Below are positions 1 to 9,025 of a stretch of 64,000 bases of DNA, piece after piece. Position 1 is the stretch's first letter. Each line of letters starts with the position of its first letter. The stretch spans positions 62,001 through 126,000 of the forward strand of contig JBBRYI010000006.1 in assembly GCA_038237805.1 (NCBI GenBank). Reading direction: 5' to 3'. The translations under genes were made by a program, and so were the position numbers. This stretch comes from JBBQFI01 sp038237805. Lineage in GTDB: Bacteria > Verrucomicrobiota > Verrucomicrobiia > Chthoniobacterales > UBA10450. The notes beneath the pieces were generated by a model that was not told the DNA's origin, searched no databases, and saw only the letters and a program-made list of their open reading frames with translations.

Positions 1-806
1 GTCGCTTGCAACACAACATTGCGTGTAACCGTATCGACCACCGGATTAATTGCCGTAAGCTTTCCGTGGAATTCCCGGCCGGAAAGTACGTCGGTGTGGA
101 CACCCACTGCGAGTCCCTGTGATAACCGGGATAGATTTTGCTGCGGCAAGGCGAAGTCGACAAAAACCGGATCGAGGGCCGCTAACGCGACCACTTGCTG
201 CCCGGCATTGATCATCTGCCCGACATTCACCTGCCGAATCCCGAGCTGACCATCGAATGGCGCGCGCACCGTTTTCTTTGTGATCATCGAGTGCATCTGA
301 TCGACGGCCGCGGCCTTTTGTTTGTATTTCGATTCCGCAGCGTCGAGTTCCGCTTTCGAAATCACTTTGCGCGTGCCAAGATCGGTCGCGCGTTCCGAAT
401 CGGCCTTTGCCAATTCCAGATCGGCTTCAGCCGAATGCAACTGCGCTTCTTCAGCCGAAGTATCAAGCTGCATCAATAAATCGCCTTTCTTCGCCATCGC
501 GCCATTTTCAAATCCGATCTGGCTGACGACGCCGGGCAACTCCGTAGAAACCACCGCGCCTTGGACGGCAGAGACACTGCCAACCGATGCCAGCGTTGGC
601 GCCCAATCTTCCTCTTTCACGGGCGTGCTCGTCACTGTCTCTACCGGCATTGGCGGCTTGGACGACATCATGGTTTTGATCTGCAGGGCTTTGATGGCCG
701 CGAGAATGAGAAACAGCCCAACAACAGCAAGCACTGCTTTCAAGATGATGCCTCGCCTGGATTTTACTTGGGCGTCCATAGTTTCCGGTCTGGCTACGTC
801 ATGCAT
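1..806 (-). CDS. RND efflux periplasmic adaptor (HlyD/MFP family), partial
   Basis: Membrane fusion protein that would link an inner-membrane RND pump to an outer-membrane channel. The gene starts inside the window and runs off its left edge, so only about 265 N-terminal residues are present. The sequence shows a short cytosolic start, one membrane anchor (LAVVGLFLILAAI), then a first lipoyl half (GVVSQIGFENGAMAKKGDLL), a helical hairpin, and a second lipoyl half (VRAPFDGQLGIRQVNVGQMI). This is the standard MFP order. The start at 806 overlaps the end of the tetR-type gene by 8 bp (ATGCATGA). An ATG at 779 is the alternative and has a weak GGAAA before it. Overlap with the regulator implies co-transcription; the pump gene should lie just to the left. 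The substrate cannot be told. Confidence 0.88.
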   Translation of the reverse strand, partial: MHDVARPETMDAQVKSRRGIILKAVLAVVGLFLILAAIKALQIKTMMSSKPPMPVETVTSTPVKEEDWAPTLASVGSVSAVQGAVVSTELPGVVSQIGFENGAMAKKGDLLMQLDTSAEEAQLHSAEADLELAKADSERATDLGTRKVISKAELDAAESKYKQKAAAVDQMHSMITKKTVRAPFDGQLGIRQVNVGQMINAGQQVVALAALDPVFVDFALPQQNLSRLSQGLAVGVHTDVLSGREFHGKLTAINPVVDTVTRNVVLQA

Positions 807-1428
807 AAGCTGGTTCGGTTTCGGATTTGAACAAGAGGTTCCAGAGTCCGCGCGTTACTTCGCGCTGGCGCTCGCGTCGTTCCGCGTCGGTCATCTCCGC
901 TGGCTGCAAAACGTCCCGCATCAACATGCCGCGCGCGACCGCAAAAATTAATTCCGAAAGTTCGCTCGGCTTGAGACCATGCGCGGTATTCCGAGCTTCG
1001 GGCGAGCGCGCAATTAAATCCGTCACTCCATCCATACCTGTTTGCAAAATGCCGCGCACAAGATCGGCGACTTGCGGATTGCGCGAAGCTTCCGCGTAAA
1101 GATCGACTACGAACGCAGACAAAACCTTCGGAGAATTTTCGCAGCAATGCGCCGTAAATAGGATGTCCAATGATTCGAACAACGTCGGGGCCTGCCGGGC
1201 ACGCTCCAAGACCTCGTGAATTTCCTTTTTGTGCCGGTCTGCCATCGCGGAAATAACGGCCTCCTTGTTTTCGAAATAGCGATAGATCAACCCGACGCTG
1301 ATACCGGCCTCCGCACTGATATCGTGCATGCTGGTTTGATGAAAACCACGTTTGGCGAAGCAACTCATGGCAGCTTCGAGAATTTGCGTCTTGCGATCGA
1401 CGCTGGTGTCTATCTGGCTTTGAGACAT
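799..1428 (-). CDS. TetR/AcrR family transcriptional regulator
   Basis: DNA-binding repressor of the TetR family, about 209 residues, the usual size. The N-terminal helix-turn-helix is clear at about residues 32-55 (TSMHDISAEAGISVGLIYRY followed by F-NK), and the C-terminal ligand domain is family-typical in length but diverged. The gene overlaps the downstream efflux adaptor, so it probably controls its own operon. I chose the ATG at 1428 over the ATG at 1455 because an 18-bp perfect palindrome (1441-1458) would otherwise fall inside the first codons; neither start has a good ribosome binding site. The inducer is unknown; an efflux substrate is likely. Confidence 0.88.
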   Translation of the reverse strand: MSQSQIDTSVDRKTQILEAAMSCFAKRGFHQTSMHDISAEAGISVGLIYRYFENKEAVISAMADRHKKEIHEVLERARQAPTLFESLDILFTAHCCENSPKVLSAFVVDLYAEASRNPQVADLVRGILQTGMDGVTDLIARSPEARNTAHGLKPSELSELIFAVARGMLMRDVLQPAEMTDAERRERQREVTRGLWNLLFKSETEPAYA

Positions 1429-1440
1429 GGGAATGGAAGG

Positions 1441-1458
1441 TGAATGAACGTTCATTCA
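1441..1458. promoter_or_regulatory. TetR-type operator, 18-bp perfect palindrome
   Basis: The sequence TGAATGAACGTTCATTCA reads identically on both strands. It sits just upstream of the chosen start of the TetR gene. Motifs of the form TGAATGA-N-TCATTCA are known operators of several TetR/AcrR regulators. Autoregulation of the regulator-pump operon is inferred. Confidence 0.75.
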
Positions 1459-1556
1459 TTGTCAAATACGCGAGGGACGGGATGGATTTCATCGCCCTTG
1501 CTACGAATGAGGCGCCAGTAAATGGACACCATTGAGAGCCCCGCAAGTCCCCTTTT

Positions 1557-1633
1557 TCATTCCGAGCGGAGTCGAGGAAACTCTCATTGTTTCAAAAACA
1601 CTAAGAGATGTCTCGACTGCGCTCGACATGACA
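1557..1633. repeat. Family C intergenic inverted repeat, copy 1
   Basis: Left arm TTCATTCCGAGCGGAGTCGA and right arm TCGACTGCGCTCGACATGACA are imperfect inverted copies around a variable centre. Related copies lie at 5891-6001, 7770-7876, 39871-39965 and 54566-54699. It occupies the divergent gap between the tetR-type gene and tilS. Confidence 0.7.
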
Positions 1634-1684
1634 TAAGGGACACGGTCCTTGACGTGGATGACGCGCGGTGTCCTCGTAATATTA

Positions 1685-2647
1685 ATGGCCTCTCGTCGCG
1701 CGGATGGTTTTGCAACGTTACCTGGCAAGCTTCGTAAGTTTCCCCTAACGAGTCGTTATCTGATCGGTGTATCGGGCGGCCGCGACTCTGTTGCGCTCCT
1801 TCATTGGTTAGTCGAAACCGGTTACCGTGATTTGGTCGTTTGCCATCTCAATCATCAATTGCGCGGCCGCGCTGCGAGTGCTGACGCGCGCTTCGTGGAA
1901 GATCTTGCCAAACACCACGGCCTTGAACTCGAAGTGGACAAAACGAATGTCCGCGCTCTTGCCATTCAGAAGAAAATCTCAATCGAAGCGGCGGGACGCA
2001 TCGCGCGTTATGAATTTTTTGCGCGGACGGCAAGACGCATGCGCACTCGCACAGTTTTTCTGGGGCATCACGCCGACGATCTGGTTGAAACTTTCTTGAT
2101 CAATCTATTCCGCGGCGCTGGGACGACCGGGCTTGCTGGAATGCGGGAGATTTCCACGCGGCGCGTCGACAATGTCGAACTCACCATCGCTCGCCCGCTT
2201 CTCGGGGTATGGCGTGACGAGATCGAGCGCTATGTCGAAACCAATCACCTGGAATTTCGCGAAGACGCTTCCAATCGCGACCTCTCTCCGCTGCGCAACC
2301 GCGTTCGTCATCTGGTTATTCCGTATCTGGAAAAAACGCTCGGCCGCAATATTCGAGCGAGCATCTGGCGTGCAGCTACGATCACCGCGGAAGAAGAAAG
2401 CTTTTTCGATGAACTGCTGCCGGAGGGATTGACCGAGTTGGAAGCGAAACAGTTGCGTGTGATGCCGCTCACGTTGCAGCGACGGACATTGCGCGATTGG
2501 TTGCGCGTGCACAGGGTGCCTGATGTGAATTTCGCTCTTGTTGAGCGCGTGCGGGATTTGGTCGAGCTAACAAGTCGCGTCGCCAAGACCAATCTTCCGG
2601 GCGACCGTCATGTGCGACGCCGCGCCGGAAAAATTTTCATCGAGTAG
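1685..2647 (+). CDS. tilS: tRNA(Ile)-lysidine synthase
   Basis: ATP-dependent ligase that converts C34 of the AUA-reading tRNA-Ile to lysidine, changing both codon and amino-acid identity. The N-type ATP pyrophosphatase PP-loop SGGRDS is at residues 30-35, followed by HLNHQLRG and LGHHADDLVETFL, all TilS hallmarks. At about 320 residues it lacks most of the C-terminal domain of the longer enterobacterial enzyme, as many bacterial TilS do. Start uncertain: ATG 1685 is used; ATG 1658 and TTG 1649 are in frame upstream, and none has a strong ribosome binding site. A palindromic repeat follows the stop codon. Confidence 0.9.
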   Translation: MASRRADGFATLPGKLRKFPLTSRYLIGVSGGRDSVALLHWLVETGYRDLVVCHLNHQLRGRAASADARFVEDLAKHHGLELEVDKTNVRALAIQKKISIEAAGRIARYEFFARTARRMRTRTVFLGHHADDLVETFLINLFRGAGTTGLAGMREISTRRVDNVELTIARPLLGVWRDEIERYVETNHLEFREDASNRDLSPLRNRVRHLVIPYLEKTLGRNIRASIWRAATITAEEESFFDELLPEGLTELEAKQLRVMPLTLQRRTLRDWLRVHRVPDVNFALVERVRDLVELTSRVAKTNLPGDRHVRRRAGKIFIE

Positions 2648-2655
2648 ACTTTTGC

Positions 2656-2726
2656 TGTAGCGGCGGTCTCTGACCGTCGCTCGAATAAACCCAAAGGAAG
2701 TGCGACGCTCAGAGAGCGCCGCTACA
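2656..2726. repeat. Family A REP-like palindrome, copy 1
   Basis: Arms TGTAGCGGCGGTCTCTGACC and GCTCAGAGAGCGCCGCTACA form a long imperfect hairpin with an unpaired centre. Other copies: 13156-13223, 13998-14068, 26942-27010 and a half copy at 15310-15339 inside a gene. It fills the tilS-gltX gap; no T-run follows, so it is not a classical terminator. Confidence 0.85.
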
Positions 2727-2734
2727 ATTTTGAA

Positions 2735-4060
2735 ATGAGTTCCGAAGTTCGCGTTCGTTTCGCTCCATCACCGACTGGTTACCTCCACATCGGAGGCGCG
2801 CGCACGGCGCTCTTCAACTGGCTCTTTGCGCGGCACCACGGCGGCACATTCATTCTGCGCGTCGAAGACACCGACAAATCCCGCAACACCGAAGAAGCAG
2901 CCGCCGCGATCTACGATGGGTTGCATTGGCTCGGACTCGATTGGGACGAAGGCCCAAATGTCGGCGGCGATTTCGGCCCGTACTTTCAGAGCGAACGGGA
3001 TTCGATCTACGAGAGATATCTGCGCAAATTGCAGGACGCCGGCCACGTTTTCGAAGACGCAGGCGCGCTTCGGTTCCGTTCCCCGCGCGAGCACGTTATT
3101 GTCGATGACATCGTCTGCGGCAAAATCGATTTTGACCTAACGAATCCCGGAACGCATCCCGACATGACGATCCGCCGTCCCGATGGCTCCTGGATTTTTC
3201 ATTTCGTCAATGTCGTCGACGACATCGAAATGAAAATGTCGCACGTCATCCGCGGCGAAGATCACCTCTCGAACACGCCGAAACACATCGAGCTCTATCG
3301 CGCACTTGGGGCAACGCCGCCACGTTTCGCCCACATTCCGCTCATTATGAACAAGGACGGTTCTAAGATGAGTAAGCGCGATCAAGGCGCGAGCGTGGAC
3401 TATTACATCAAGCGCGGATATCGACCGGAGGCGGTCCGCAATTATCTCTCTCTGCTCGGTTGGTCGCCGAAGGACAATCGCGAAAAGATGACGATCGAAG
3501 AAACCACGAAGATTTTCGATCTAAACAATGTTGTGCGTAGCCACGCGACGTTTGATCCGGACAAACTGCATTGGTTGAATGGCGAGTATGCGCGTGAACT
3601 CGATAACGACACATTCCACGATCTCGCTGTTTCTGTCTTGAAATCGTCCGGAATCGCACTCGAAAAATTTCCGGACGACTATGTCCGCGCCGCACTTCAA
3701 ACCTGCAAAGGCAAGATCAACACGTTCGACGAACTGCCGCCTTACTGCGGTTTCTATTTTAGCGACGACGTCATTTACAACCCGGACGGTGTTGCGAAAC
3801 ATTTCAACGCCGAAAATAAATCGCGCCTGAAAGCGGTGCGTGACGCGTTGGCAGCGTTGCAAAGTTTCGGTGCAAGCGAGATCGAAACGACATTGAAAGC
3901 CACGGCGTCAAATCTTGGCGTGAAAGTCGGTGCGTTAGTTCATCCAACACGGCTCGCCGTCACTGGCAGCAACGTTGGGCCAAGTCTATATCACCTGCTC
4001 GAAATTCTCGGGAAAGAGAAGGTCCTGTCGCGCGTCGATCGTGCGCTTGCGATTTTTTGA
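2735..4060 (+). CDS. gltX: Glutamyl-tRNA synthetase
   Basis: Class Ic aminoacyl-tRNA synthetase charging tRNA-Glu, 441 residues (family usually 460-490). The HIGH-type motif is HIGG at 18-21 in FAPSPTGYLHIGGARTALFN, and the KMSKS-type motif is KMSKR near residue 213. VEDTD near residue 46 is typical of GluRS. Because a separate glnS is encoded next door on the opposite strand, this enzyme is inferred to be discriminating, charging only tRNA-Glu. It is transcribed towards glnS; a stem-loop lies between them. Confidence 0.96.
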   Translation: MSSEVRVRFAPSPTGYLHIGGARTALFNWLFARHHGGTFILRVEDTDKSRNTEEAAAAIYDGLHWLGLDWDEGPNVGGDFGPYFQSERDSIYERYLRKLQDAGHVFEDAGALRFRSPREHVIVDDIVCGKIDFDLTNPGTHPDMTIRRPDGSWIFHFVNVVDDIEMKMSHVIRGEDHLSNTPKHIELYRALGATPPRFAHIPLIMNKDGSKMSKRDQGASVDYYIKRGYRPEAVRNYLSLLGWSPKDNREKMTIEETTKIFDLNNVVRSHATFDPDKLHWLNGEYARELDNDTFHDLAVSVLKSSGIALEKFPDDYVRAALQTCKGKINTFDELPPYCGFYFSDDVIYNPDGVAKHFNAENKSRLKAVRDALAALQSFGASEIETTLKATASNLGVKVGALVHPTRLAVTGSNVGPSLYHLLEILGKEKVLSRVDRALAIF

Positions 4061-4065
4061 GGTGG

Positions 4066-4087
4066 ATCGAGCAGTCCCTTGCTCGAT
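4066..4087. terminator. Stem-loop between convergent gltX and glnS
   Basis: ATCGAGCA, a 6-nt loop, then TGCTCGAT: a perfect 8-bp stem between two convergent genes. There is only a weak T-rich tail (GTTAGTTT), so factor-independent termination is possible but unproven. Confidence 0.4.
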
Positions 4088-4111
4088 GTTAGTTTGGCGG
4101 CAAAGCCGCAA

Positions 4112-5821
4112 TTATTTCGACATCGCCCGCGGAGCGGCAGACCCACCTTTCGCCGTCTCTTTCGCCCAGGTGTCCTTGAGCGTGATGGTGCGATTCCAAA
4201 CTTGTTTGTCGGGCTGCGAATCAGCATCGAAGGCGAAATAACCCAGGCGTTCGAACTGATACCGCTCGTTAGGCATCGCGTCTTTTAATGCGGGTTCCAA
4301 TTTCGCTCGCACAACTTCCAGCGAGTGCGGGTTGATGAATGATTTGAAATCACCGCCTGCATCCGGCTCCGGCACGCTGAACAACCGATCGTAAAGGCGC
4401 ACTTCGGCATCGACTGCGTGCGGCGCGCTCACCCAGTGAATCGTGCCTTTTACTTTACGATTCGAAGTCGCGCCGCCCGATTTGCTCTCGAGATCGATCG
4501 TACAGCGAAGCTCCACGACATTACCGGCCTCGTCCTTCATGACCTCGTCGCACTTGATGATGTAAGCGTATTTTAGTCGGACTTCTCCACCCGGCTTCAG
4601 TCGAAAATATTTCGGCGGCGGCGTTTCCATGAAATCGTCCCGGTCGATGAAAAGCTCACGACTAAACGGAACTTTGCGCGTTCCGGAATTCGGATCTTCC
4701 GGATTGTTAACAGCGTTCAGTTGTTCGACCTGATCTCCCGGGTAATTCGTTAGGGTAATTTTAATCGGCCGAAGGACGGCGAGACGGCGCGTCGCGGTGC
4801 GATTAAATTCACTACGTACGGCGTGCTCGAGCACCGCCATATCGGTCATGCTGGGATATTTTGTGATGCCGATGTTGTAAGCGAATGCGCGCAGGGCGCT
4901 CGCCGTGATTCCGAGCCGACGCAATCCGGCAATAGTAATCATGCGCGGATCGTCCCAACCGTTCACAAGCTTCTCGTTCACGAGTTGGATGAGCTTTCGT
5001 TTGCTCATGACGGTGTAAGTCAGGTTGAGCCGCGCGAATTCGTATTGATGCGGTCGCGGCTCAGGCAGATCGAGCGCATCAAGTAGCCATTCGTAAAGCG
5101 GCCGATGAACTTCGAACTCCAGCGTGCAGACCGAATGCGTGATGCCCTCGATGTAATCGCTCAGCGTGTGTGCCCAATCATACATCGGATAAATGCACCA
5201 CTTGTTCCCCGTGTGGTGATGCTCGGCGTGGCGAATGCGATACAGAACGGGATCGCGTAGCCAGACGTTGGGCGCGCTCATGTCGATCTTCGCGCGTAAC
5301 GTCCGCGTGCCGTCTGGAAATTCGCCCGCCTTCATGCGCGTGAGCAGATCGAGATTTTCGTCAACGGGACGGTTCCGAAACGGACTTTCTTTACCGATGC
5401 GGCGAAACTCGTCGGTCTCTTCCGGTGTCATGTCGTCGACGTACGCTTTGCCTTTGCGCACCAGTTCCACCGCGTATTCGTAAAGTCGATCGAAATAATC
5501 CGACGTATAAAGAGGCGCGCCGCCGAGGTTCGTATCGGCCCAATCGTCGATCAACCATTTCACATCGGCCATGATCGAATCGACATACTCAGTCTCTTCT
5601 TTCGTCGGGTTCGTATCGTCCATGCGGATGTTGCAAATGCCGCCGAATTCGTGCGCGATGCCGAAGTTCAAACAAATGGATTTCGCATGACCGATATGCA
5701 GATAACCGTTCGGTTCCGGGGGGAAACGGGTGCAAATCTTTGTGTGGCGTCCCGTCCGAATATCCTCCGCGACAACGTCACGGATGAAGTCGGACGGAGT
5801 TGGATTATCAGGCGGAGTCAT
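4112..5821 (-). CDS. glnS: Glutaminyl-tRNA synthetase
   Basis: Charges tRNA-Gln directly, 569 residues. HIGH is at 42-45 within FPPEPNGYLHIGHAKSIC, the GlnRS version of the motif, and the KMSKS equivalent is VMSKRKL near residue 272. The C-terminal beta-barrel anticodon domain is complete (for example AVNNPEDPNSGTRKVPFSRE). GlnRS is of eukaryotic origin and patchily distributed among bacteria; its presence fits Verrucomicrobiota, among other groups. Convergent with gltX. The N terminus has no fused YqeY domain; a free YqeY protein is encoded at 41009-41461. Confidence 0.96.
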   Translation of the reverse strand: MTPPDNPTPSDFIRDVVAEDIRTGRHTKICTRFPPEPNGYLHIGHAKSICLNFGIAHEFGGICNIRMDDTNPTKEETEYVDSIMADVKWLIDDWADTNLGGAPLYTSDYFDRLYEYAVELVRKGKAYVDDMTPEETDEFRRIGKESPFRNRPVDENLDLLTRMKAGEFPDGTRTLRAKIDMSAPNVWLRDPVLYRIRHAEHHHTGNKWCIYPMYDWAHTLSDYIEGITHSVCTLEFEVHRPLYEWLLDALDLPEPRPHQYEFARLNLTYTVMSKRKLIQLVNEKLVNGWDDPRMITIAGLRRLGITASALRAFAYNIGITKYPSMTDMAVLEHAVRSEFNRTATRRLAVLRPIKITLTNYPGDQVEQLNAVNNPEDPNSGTRKVPFSRELFIDRDDFMETPPPKYFRLKPGGEVRLKYAYIIKCDEVMKDEAGNVVELRCTIDLESKSGGATSNRKVKGTIHWVSAPHAVDAEVRLYDRLFSVPEPDAGGDFKSFINPHSLEVVRAKLEPALKDAMPNERYQFERLGYFAFDADSQPDKQVWNRTITLKDTWAKETAKGGSAAPRAMSK

Positions 5822-5890
5822 ACGGATCGCGCAAAGTTACAGACGAAGGCTTTGATCCACAACCTCACTGCAAGCCGACGATTCATGCAT

Positions 5891-6001
5891 GTCATCCTGG
5901 GCGAAGCGAATAACCCCCCACATACCGCATGCGATCCCCGCGCTCTTGATTGCGTGTTCGATCAGCTTGTGCGAGGTGCCTCACATCCGTTCGGGATGAC
6001 A
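5891..6001. repeat. Family C intergenic inverted repeat, copy 2
   Basis: Begins GTCATCCTGGGCGAAGCGAA and ends CATCCGTTCGGGATGACA. It separates glnS from aroE. Its terminal ATGACA lies directly before the aroE start codon, and an open frame running through it gives a false N-terminal extension of about 115 residues on AroE. Confidence 0.7.
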
Positions 6002-6934
6002 ATGAAGAAGACGCGCGCGAAGGAGATCTACACGCTCGATGATCTAGAGAAATGGGAAGATCTCGCGCGCGGCGTCGACCCGCCGATCCGTCTTGGCGTA
6101 ATTGGCGACCCCGTCGAGCACTCGCTCTCACCACAAATGCAAAATGCGGCGCTTCAGGCATGCAAGATCAACATGCAGTACGCGCGGTTTCACATTTTGC
6201 CTAACGAGTTAGAGCGCGCTCTGAGAATGATTGTCGAACTCGACTTTATTGGAATGAACCTGACAGTACCGCATAAAATTCCGGCTGTCGGCTTTCTTCA
6301 GGAACTCGACGAAAACGCGCGACGAATAAACGCAGTCAACGGCATCGCAATTGCCGAAGGCAAGATGCGCGGTTTTAACACAGATGGCCGTGGATTTTCG
6401 CGTGCGATTCGTGAAGAATTTTCTGTGGATCTGCGCGACCTGCGTGTGCTCGTGCTCGGCGCCGGCGGTGCCGCCCGCGCGATTGCGCTTCAATGTGCGC
6501 GCGAAAACTGTGAACGGTTGGTCATTGCTAATCGCACACTTGAAAAAGCGAAGGCGCTCGTGGAAGAACTTCGCGATTTTTTTGCCGGCCCGAAAGTTCT
6601 GGGACCCGTCCCGCGGTTGCAAGCCGTTCCATGGGAAGAAGCGGTGTTCCGATTTCAAATCGCCAATCTTGATTTGATTGTGAATGCAACACCACTCGGA
6701 TTGCATCGCACCGATCCGTCACCGCTTCCCGCGCGATTGCTCGCGCCGCATCTCATGATTTACGACACGGTCTATTCGAATCATCGCACGCCGTTTATTT
6801 CCGCCGCGATCGAGGCAGGCGCGCGCGCCGCGAACGGGTTGTCGATGTTGCTGCACCAAGGCGCGCTCGCATTCGAGATCTGGTTTGGCCGCGAAGCGCC
6901 GCTCGATGCGATGCGAAAAGCGCTGGCGATGTAA
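6002..6934 (+). CDS. aroE: Shikimate dehydrogenase (NADP+)
   Basis: Reduces 3-dehydroshikimate to shikimate in aromatic amino acid synthesis. 310 residues, with about 25 more at the N terminus than typical AroE. Visible motifs are SLSPQMQNAA (substrate site), NLTVPHK with catalytic Lys at about 92, INAVNG, NTDGRGF, the dinucleotide loop GAGGAARAI near 153-161, and NATPLG. ATG 6002 is used; ATG 5996 belongs to the end of the preceding repeat. It converges on proC with a 5-bp gap and no visible terminator. Confidence 0.93.
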   Translation: MKKTRAKEIYTLDDLEKWEDLARGVDPPIRLGVIGDPVEHSLSPQMQNAALQACKINMQYARFHILPNELERALRMIVELDFIGMNLTVPHKIPAVGFLQELDENARRINAVNGIAIAEGKMRGFNTDGRGFSRAIREEFSVDLRDLRVLVLGAGGAARAIALQCARENCERLVIANRTLEKAKALVEELRDFFAGPKVLGPVPRLQAVPWEEAVFRFQIANLDLIVNATPLGLHRTDPSPLPARLLAPHLMIYDTVYSNHRTPFISAAIEAGARAANGLSMLLHQGALAFEIWFGREAPLDAMRKALAM

Positions 6935-6939
6935 CGCCT

Positions 6940-7764
6940 CTACCTGTTTTCCTGCGCCATCTCGCTCCCGCGTTTGGCCGCAGCTTCAACTGCGGCGCTC
7001 AAGCTTTTCGCCGTTCCTTCTTTTTCCATCACCGCCAGACCAGCGGCAGTTGTGCCGCCGGGTGTCACGACCATTTTTCGCAACTCGTTAGGCGAAAGTT
7101 TGCTTTCGAGCGCGAGATTCGATGCCCCGAGGACGGTTTGCGTTGCAAGCTCAAGCGAAACATCGGACGGCAATCCGCATTTTGTTGCACCATCCGCGAG
7201 CGCTTCGATGACGGTATAAACAAATGCCGGTCCGCTCCCGGCAAGTGCGGTCACGGCGTCGATTTGTTCTTCATCGACTTGAGCGACGACTCCAATCGCG
7301 GCGAAAATTTCTCGAGCGCGCTCAACGTCGTGATCCGTTGTGCGCGCGCCGCGCGCGATTGCGGTGGCGGCGCGACAAATCGCCGAAGGCGTATTGGTCA
7401 TCGCGCGCATGAATCGAGCGTTTGCCTTTGCTTCCATGCTCTCGACGCGCACGCCGGCTGCGAGTGAGATGACTTGTTTGTCTACAATGAGCGAAGCCAA
7501 GTCCCCCACGACGCTCAATACCACGCCCGGTTTTACGCCGATCAAAATAAGATCTGCTTTCTCTGCGACCTCTGCGTTCTCTGTCGTGACGGAAATGCCA
7601 AGCTCTTGCTGCAAGGTTTCGCGCGCTTCGGCGTAGGGCTCGCTCGCGATAATCTCAGTGGGCGAACAAAAATTCGCGCGCACCAGGCCGCGAACGACCG
7701 AACGAGCCAACTTCCCGGCACCGATGAATCCAAGTCGGTATTTATTTTGTGGGGCCGTTCTCAT
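6940..7764 (-). CDS. proC: Pyrroline-5-carboxylate reductase
   Basis: Last step of proline synthesis, reducing pyrroline-5-carboxylate with NAD(P)H. 274 residues, full length. The Rossmann motif GFIGAGKLA is at 12-20, and the C-terminal dimerisation domain carries the family signature around TALAGSGPAFVYTVIEAL and VTPGGTTAAGL. The upstream gap holds a family C repeat. Encoded opposite to, and end to end with, aroE. Confidence 0.95.
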   Translation of the reverse strand: MRTAPQNKYRLGFIGAGKLARSVVRGLVRANFCSPTEIIASEPYAEARETLQQELGISVTTENAEVAEKADLILIGVKPGVVLSVVGDLASLIVDKQVISLAAGVRVESMEAKANARFMRAMTNTPSAICRAATAIARGARTTDHDVERAREIFAAIGVVAQVDEEQIDAVTALAGSGPAFVYTVIEALADGATKCGLPSDVSLELATQTVLGASNLALESKLSPNELRKMVVTPGGTTAAGLAVMEKEGTAKSLSAAVEAAAKRGSEMAQENR

Positions 7765-7769
7765 ACTTT

Positions 7770-7876
7770 GTCATTCTGAGCGAAGCGAAGAACCTCCCAC
7801 AAGGTGACTGATCACACTAATTAAATAGAAAACCTGGAGTGCAATTGCGACGTCCCTCGCTGCGCTCGGGATGACA
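7770..7876. repeat. Family C intergenic inverted repeat, copy 3
   Basis: Left arm GTCATTCTGAGCGAAGCGAA, right arm CGCTGCGCTCGGGATGACA. It lies in the divergent proC-nadA promoter gap (7765-7936), which holds nothing else I recognise. Confidence 0.75.
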
Positions 7877-7936
7877 CCTTGGAAGGGAGCGTTCCGGCAG
7901 GTTTGAGAATCTATCGGATTGGTCGAATGTTAATCA

Positions 7937-8908
7937 ATGGTAGCCGCGGGTGTAAATTTCGGTGTCGGTTCGAGCCGAACGGGCGTTGATCTCAAAGAAG
8001 ATCTGCTCGAGCTCAAGCGCGAACGCAATGCCGTCATTCTCGCGCACAACTATCAAATGCCCGAGCTTCAGGATATCGCCGATTTTGTTGGTGACTCGTT
8101 AGGCTTAAGTTATCAAGCCGCGAAAACCGATGCCGACGTGATTCTATTCTGCGGCGTTCATTTCATGGCGGAGACGGCCAAAATCATCAATCCGTCGAAA
8201 CGCGTCATCCTTCCTGACCTCGACGCCGGATGTTCGCTTTCAGAATCGTGTCCGCCGGAAAAGCTCGCGCAGTTTTTGCATGATCATGCGGACAAAAATT
8301 ATTACGTCATCGCCTACATCAATTGCAGCGCGGGCGTGAAAGCGCTTTCCGATGTCATCTGCACGAGCGGCAATGCGGAGAAAATCGTGCGCGCCGCACC
8401 GCCCGATCGCAACATTCTGTTTGTGCCCGATCAAAATCTTGGCGCATGGGTGATCGAGCGCACCGAGCGCAAGATGGATTTGTGGCAGGGGAATTGTTAC
8501 GTGCACGTCGAGTTCACCGCGCGCAGCATCGGCAAGATTCGCGAAGAGTATCCTGACGCGCCATTGGTCGCGCACCCGGAATGTACTTACGCCGTGCGCA
8601 TGCTCGCCGATGAAGTTTGCTCGACGGAAATGATGGTGACCTTTTGCAAAAAATCCCCGGCGCGCGAAATCATCGTTGTGACTGAGGCAGGCATGCTGCA
8701 TCGATTGCGAAAAGAAATTCCGGGCAAAACGTTCATTCCCGGGCCGACGGAACATTGCGCGTGTGCCGAGTGCCGTTTCATGAAGATGAACACGTTGCAG
8801 AAGGCATACGACGCATTGTTGCACATGCACCCGGAAATCATTTTGCCCGAAGCACTGCGCAAACGCGCCGAAGCGCCGATTCTGCGCATGCTGGAATTGA
8901 GCAGGTAG
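7937..8908 (+). CDS. nadA: Quinolinate synthase
   Basis: Condenses iminoaspartate with dihydroxyacetone phosphate to quinolinate in de novo NAD synthesis; carries an oxygen-sensitive [4Fe-4S] cluster. 323 residues. NYQMPELQDIADFVGDSL is the family start. Candidate cluster cysteines are Cys99 (DAGCSLS), Cys216 (HPECTY) and one of Cys274/276/279 (EHCACAEC). The TAG stop codon lies within the first bases of the following family B repeat. nadB and nadC are not in this window. Confidence 0.95.
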   Translation: MVAAGVNFGVGSSRTGVDLKEDLLELKRERNAVILAHNYQMPELQDIADFVGDSLGLSYQAAKTDADVILFCGVHFMAETAKIINPSKRVILPDLDAGCSLSESCPPEKLAQFLHDHADKNYYVIAYINCSAGVKALSDVICTSGNAEKIVRAAPPDRNILFVPDQNLGAWVIERTERKMDLWQGNCYVHVEFTARSIGKIREEYPDAPLVAHPECTYAVRMLADEVCSTEMMVTFCKKSPAREIIVVTEAGMLHRLRKEIPGKTFIPGPTEHCACAECRFMKMNTLQKAYDALLHMHPEIILPEALRKRAEAPILRMLELSR

Positions 8909-8957
8909 CGGCGGTTCACCGAACCTTCCGGGCGATTGAGGTCAATCGCCCCTACCT
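8904..8957. repeat. Family B palindromic repeat, copy 1
   Basis: Two hairpins side by side: GCGGTTCACCGAACC and GGGCGATTGAGGTCAATCGCCC, bounded by GTAG and CTAC. Related copies are at 55866-55923 and 59382-59438. The nadA stop codon is inside it. Confidence 0.8.
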
Positions 8958-9025
8958 GTCCGAGCAGAGGGGGATGCAATCTTTTCACTTGTCACGCTTC
9001 ACGCGTCATCTTTCACTCCTGCGCG

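Noticed and set aside
2656..2726. Family A repeats as rho-independent terminators
   Set aside because: They form strong hairpins but lack a following T-run, and one lies inside a gene. A role in transcript ends remains possible.
5651..6001. N-terminal extension of aroE
   Set aside because: It crosses the glnS 5' end and a family C repeat; the family match starts after 6002.
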